Assembly (NCBI RefSeq): GCF_027596085.1
Contig: NC_072450.1
Coordinates: forward strand, 1,095,002 to 1,159,001
Length of the DNA: 64,000 nt
Source of the DNA: Anoplopoma fimbria
Lineage: Eukaryota; Chordata; Actinopteri; Perciformes; Anoplopomatidae
Reading direction: 5' to 3'
In this document: piece after piece, positions 59,653-64,000 of the stretch
Layout of the letters: every line of letters begins with the position of its first letter
Position numbering within the stretch: the stretch's first letter is position 1
Notes under the pieces: generated by a model
Databases searched by the model: none
The model's input: only the letters and a program-made list of their open reading frames with translations
What the model was told of the DNA's origin: nothing
Made by a program: the position numbers and the translations under genes

Positions 59653-59712
59653 ATGATAAAGACACAGTACAGTAGATGGACTCGTCATGAGCGCTGTTGC
59701 TCTTCAAGTCTG
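59653..59712 (+). repeat. local direct duplication, copy 2
   Basis: GATAAAGACACAGTACAGTA, then TCATGAGCGCTGTTGCTCTTC and AAGTCTG. See 59338. Confidence 0.75.
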
Positions 59713-60535
59713 TTAGAAAACAGCGTGAACTTCTTCCTCCATCGTCTTCATCACCAGAGCATCGCTGCTGACTGAGCATCGCTGTGAGGTCTCTCTCTCT
59801 GCAGCTGATGATTATCACACTACATCAGTTGTTTTTGCAGATTATTGGAGATGAGAAAAATGCCTGACTGTACAGTTAATTTTTTTGTGAAAGAAAACCG
59901 GAGAACACGGCCATTATTCAAACAACACGATTGCAAAAAAGACAATTCAATTTCCCGGCTGTGGTAATAAATGTCAGAGCAGGAAACGTCTGACAGGAAA
60001 CTGCTTCATCTGTTCTCTGTGTTCTGTGTGTGTGGAGGTGTTAATTATGTTATCACAGTATAGTGCACCATGAAAAAGTCATTTATGACTTACTATATTG
60101 TGTCTTTCATGACATTTCTATTATATATTATAGATTTTCTTAAATAGCCTGAACCTTACCTTTCTATAGTTCCTAACCCCTAACACACATAACAACCACA
60201 CATTTCATTCCCATGGCAACAGCAGCTCTCAGGCGTTGAAACATGACTTGTTTATAAAACTAAGAGTTAAATGAGATCGCAGCCACGAGAAAACACTGAA
60301 CTATGTAAAAAAATATGATGATATTTTTAACAACATGCTATACAATAAGATTTTAATTAGGATTTTGTTTTAGGGCAAACTATTCAATGACCTTTAATTA
60401 CCTTTTTATGACATGCAGTGTGTTTGTAGTCAGACTTTTTTAAAACAAATGTCATGACAAACTATAACGGACGTTTATACTGCATACTGTATATTTACGT
60501 TTTATGACATAATGTACTGTGATTTTTTTGTCAAT
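59713..60535. other. unannotated DNA with scattered satellite words
   Basis: A few TATGAC/GACATTT words near 60075-60125 and 60400-60520 belong to the neighbouring minisatellite; otherwise no gene or element. Confidence 0.4.
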
Positions 60536-60536
60536 T

Positions 60537-61150
60537 TTATCACATAGTATCCTATGACATTTTTTTAATGGAATTTTGATGACATACTATAATATGACTT
60601 TTAAACAACATTTTGATGACAAATTATAATATTACTTTTTTATCGAGTTTTGTTTGCATTCAATAATGTGACATTTTGATGACATACTATACTATGACTT
60701 TTTTTAATGGAATTTTGATGACATACTATAATATGACTTTTTTTAATGGAATTTTGATGACATACTATTTTATGACTATTTAATGATAATTTGATGACAT
60801 ACTATATTATGACTTTATTTAATAGAATTTTGATGACATACTATAATTTGACTTTTTTAATGATAGTTTGATGACATACTATAATATGACTTTAAACAAC
60901 ATTTTGATGACAAATGATATTACTTTTTATGGAGTTTTGTTCGCATTCAATAATGTGACATTTTGATGACATACTATAATATTACTTAATTAATGGAATT
61001 TTGATGACATACTATAATATTACTTTTTTAACTGAATTTTGATGACATACTATCATATGACTTTTAATGATATTCTATACTATGACTTTTCAGGACAGTT
61101 TTATGACATACTATACCTTGACTTTTTATGATATTTTTCATGACATACTT
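60537..61150. repeat. AT-rich minisatellite, main array, about 40-bp units
   Basis: About a dozen units, each with TTTTGATGACATACTATAAT, then ATGACTTTTTTAATGGAA. Variation is mostly in the AATATGAC segment and in T-run length. Ten or so copies keep the GATGACATACTAT core unchanged. Confidence 0.92.
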
Positions 61151-63630
61151 CCAGGATTCAAGCAGCAACACAAGGTAAAAGCAGTTGTAGCACATTCACT
61201 ACACAAGTAAAAGCATGACAAACAACAAAACAAAAACAGTGGTGTATTCCGGGGCTTTTTTTGAACTTTCATCAGGAGGAAGGTAAATACAAGCAACAGA
61301 ACGATTCTCCGGTCAATAAGGCAGACATTTTCACATTATTGTCCATCAACACTGACTGTGTTTGAGAACGAGCATCATTGATTTGAACAGTGTCCGCCTC
61401 TTCTCGCCCAACTGGGATCCTGTCCTCTTTCCTGTGGTCCCCTTTATGCAGGACGCCACAACTAGCTAGATCTCTGAAATTATCTTTTGCAATAAACAAA
61501 ATTACAAAAGATAATTAAATATCCAGGCCGCTGGAAATGTCAAAACAGTGTGTGTGGCTGTATTCATTATGTATTCAGGACTCACCTGATTTTTAGACAG
61601 AAATCCGACCATTTCCTTTAAACGTTCATTCAGTATCCGTTCTGGAGCTTGATTTTCCATCAGCAGATGAGCAAAGTTGTCATAAAGTCGTTTTAGTTCT
61701 TAACCCTTTAAAGATTCGTCTGCCATGTCGTCTTAAAAGTTGAGCTTCAGACTTCATTCTTGACGTTGGAAACATCATTTAAAGTATAGAAGATTTAATT
61801 TAGGGATGAGATGTTGGGATTAAGAAGCAGTGAATATGGAAATGTTTAGGTTAAAAAATGTAGTGCTCTTCTGTCTCTATTCATTCATGTCCAGATATTC
61901 ATCCTGTTCAAAACCTTAAACAATGATCTGCATTAAAGTATGAATATAAAATGTACAGGAAAACTATGTAAAATGATGTTATTTCTAACATATTCTGAAA
62001 ACAATATCTGGCCTGAATCACTGTACATCCTGTAAGTGCAGTGTGCACAGTGCCACTCTGTACAGATGGCGTCGGTCGGTTGGCCTACATGCAGAGAGGC
62101 TGACTAATAATTCATAAGTAGCTGCTAAGAACCTGGAGGAGAGAAGTGGACGTATTTCTGCGGTGAAGTGGCAGCTCGAGGAGAGCTGATATCACATTTA
62201 TGTAATTGGTGCCATTGTTGAAGGACAGGACGGCTGCAGGGCTGTGATGGAAACACCTACAGCAAATATACATCACCGGCACGCCATCAAAACACTCTTT
62301 GTCTTATGAGTCTCATTAATATGACATTTTGGAATATGTTGTTAATCCCACTGGGAGTTAGACGTGTGAAGTACAGAGAAGCCAGATGTATAAAACTCTG
62401 GTGAATACATTTGTTTTAATCTGACAAAACAAACAAAAGGAAACATTTGCTTTTGTTAAAAAATAATCAGTTTGTGACCGATTCTGATGAATTTTCTTTT
62501 ATTAAACACACCGCAGGGAAATGTATTCATCCAATTAATTTATTGTGATTAACATTTAAACAGAACCAGAACTGTTAGGGGACGTCTGTATTAATCTAAA
62601 TGAATCTAGTTTTGGACCAATTACACACATGGAAGGTTCACACTGGCTTGAAATCAAAGACCTTGGTAAATATTAAAAATTTCTTGCTTTCCAAAGATTT
62701 TATTTATTTGCCCTGCAGGGGTATGAATTAAAAAAAAAAAAACATCCTCAAGGTTTCAGTAATAAAGTTTGGTGTTAAGCTGAGGATGTTGCAGATTTAT
62801 TTGGTGTGTGGGGAAATAAAAATATGCCAAAGTGTTAGAAAAAGGGCAAATTTATTTAAAGCACTTACATAGAAAAATATGATTGATTTGAGTCAACAAT
62901 AATAAATAGAGTGCCTGACGATCCGCAGGCCCTGTCGGTACAACAGTACAATCAATATCCAGTTTCACAATACAGCAAAGGCACTAGCATTTACCACAAT
63001 CAACAACAAGTCAATGGAGGGGGGGGCAGGGCTCTTCAGGTCACACTCACGCCTCAACAAAAGAAAGTCTGAGCCCCCGTCACAAACACCCTCACTCCTG
63101 AGTCCGACCCGTTCTGTGTGGACATTCTACTAGATCTCAATCAGCTCTTTTGCCTTTTGTCCAAATGTGGAGGTGGAGAAAATAAAACGACAAAAAATAT
63201 TTTTGACACAAATGGAAGTGAGAAGAGTTTGGACGAGACAAATTATGGAAAACAAACTTAAGTCCAGAGAGGCTACGATATCAAACCCCCAACCAACAGG
63301 ACAACAAACACATTGTGATCGTCCTCTGGGGAGACTGATTATAATTAATCTGGTCAATGACTTTGGTTCCTAAAACTTTTCTCTTTTAGAGTCACCAAAA
63401 TCATCGACGAAGCAAATGTCGCCATCCGCCACAAAACAATACATAAAATATATATATTAACAATGAAATTAAAGTCCAACTGAAACTTTTTTCTTCTTGC
63501 AGCGACATACAGATCTGCTTTTTAAATTACAAAAAAAAAATCTGTATCCAAATTTGTATTTACATGTGAGGTTCAATCACGATGCCTGCTTGTCTGTGTA
63601 TTTACTAGTTTGTATACAGAACTGTATTTG
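61151..63630. other. unannotated DNA
   Basis: 2.5 kb with no recognised gene. A poly-A run (about 12) lies at about 62730 and a G run at about 63020. A stretch at about 62150-62310 has enhancer-like texture, but I cannot support it further. Confidence 0.45.
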
Positions 63631-63636
63631 TCATAG

Positions 63637-63950
63637 ACTGTTAACTGCAGCTAAAGTTAGCTTCCAGGCTAATGTCTCCTTTTTGGATCTTTAGCGATTG
63701 TTTTGTCAAGATAATTAGCTTGTTAACTGTTAACATCATTAAAACGGGCTAAAAATCCAAACACATTTGCATAAAACAGTAATAGATTGTTAACTGCAGT
63801 TAAAATAACGTCTCCTTTTTATTTTGTATCTCGGCGACAAACGACCGATTGTTATTGTTTTGTCAAGTTAATTATTGTCTTAACTGTTGACATCTTTAAA
63901 ATGTGCTAAGATTTGTTAGTTTTGATATAAAATAGTTAGTTTTCTTCAAT
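63637..63950 (+). repeat. diverged tandem duplication, about 148-bp unit
   Basis: GACTGTTAACTGCAGCTAAAG, GTCTCCTTTTTGGATCTTTAG, TTGTTTTGTCAAGATAATTAG and AACTGTTAACATCATTAAAA (63637-63745) recur in the same order from 63785 as GATTGTTAACTGCAGTTAAAA, GTCTCCTTTTTATTTTG, TTGTTTTGTCAAGTTAATTA and AACTGTTGACATCTTTAAAA. Confidence 0.8.
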
Positions 63951-64000
63951 GCATAACGTTCCTTGTCTCGTCAAATATAGTCTTCACGGCATGAATTCGA

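Overview
The window looks like non-coding DNA from a ray-finned fish, most likely a percomorph teleost. This rests on about twenty long CA/TG microsatellites, several families of short interspersed repeats of kinds I recall as common in teleost genomes, a tRNA-derived SINE, a LINE reverse-transcriptase remnant, and the absence of any bacterial-style gene organisation. The organism call is inference; there is no marker gene in the window. I found no convincing multi-exon protein gene, no rRNA and no functional tRNA. The long open frames are mostly translations of (CA)n/(TG)n tracts (poly Thr-His or Val-Cys) or of dispersed repeats. Three short open segments with good splice acceptors are listed as low-confidence candidate exons.

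Layout. 1-7 kb: mostly unique sequence, a hairpin near 1.9 kb, a dispersed 'TTAGCATGCTAAC' repeat, a LINE C-terminal remnant near 4.0-4.3 kb, then a cluster of four CA/TG tracts (5.7-6.65 kb) that includes a diverged tandem duplication. 7-13 kb: a tRNA-like SINE at 7.75 kb, a MITE-like hairpin near 8.9 kb, and a degenerate TTTGTGTCT minisatellite at 10.1-10.4 kb. 12.9-19.1 kb: two nearly identical arms of about 980 bp in inverted orientation around a 4.2 kb spacer. 20-26 kb: nested transposable elements, including a 727 bp terminal-inverted-repeat element with an open reading frame, inserted into an older repeat, and a family A repeat inserted into another repeat. 26-35 kb: mostly unrecognised sequence. 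35-39 kb: dense microsatellites and two family A copies. 40-46 kb: unrecognised sequence, one rearranged family A copy and a diverged 55 bp minisatellite of GGTTCT-type units. 46-64 kb: long unrecognised stretches, one family A copy at 49.5 kb, possible conserved non-coding patches, and an about 40 bp AT-rich minisatellite at 59.4-61.15 kb.

The main theme is 'family A', a dispersed repeat of roughly 450-550 bp with nine body copies and one tail fragment. Eight of the nine body copies preserve a sequence reading CCACCAGGGGGCGAC, which matches the vertebrate CTCF core motif. Several tails carry a perfect TGACGTCA (CRE) palindrome. If occupied, this repeat would seed oriented CTCF sites through the locus. 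The 12.9-19.1 kb inverted pair contains two of these sites in divergent orientation and is identical apart from one substitution and one trinucleotide step, so it is either a very recent duplication, a gene-conversion tract or an assembly artefact.
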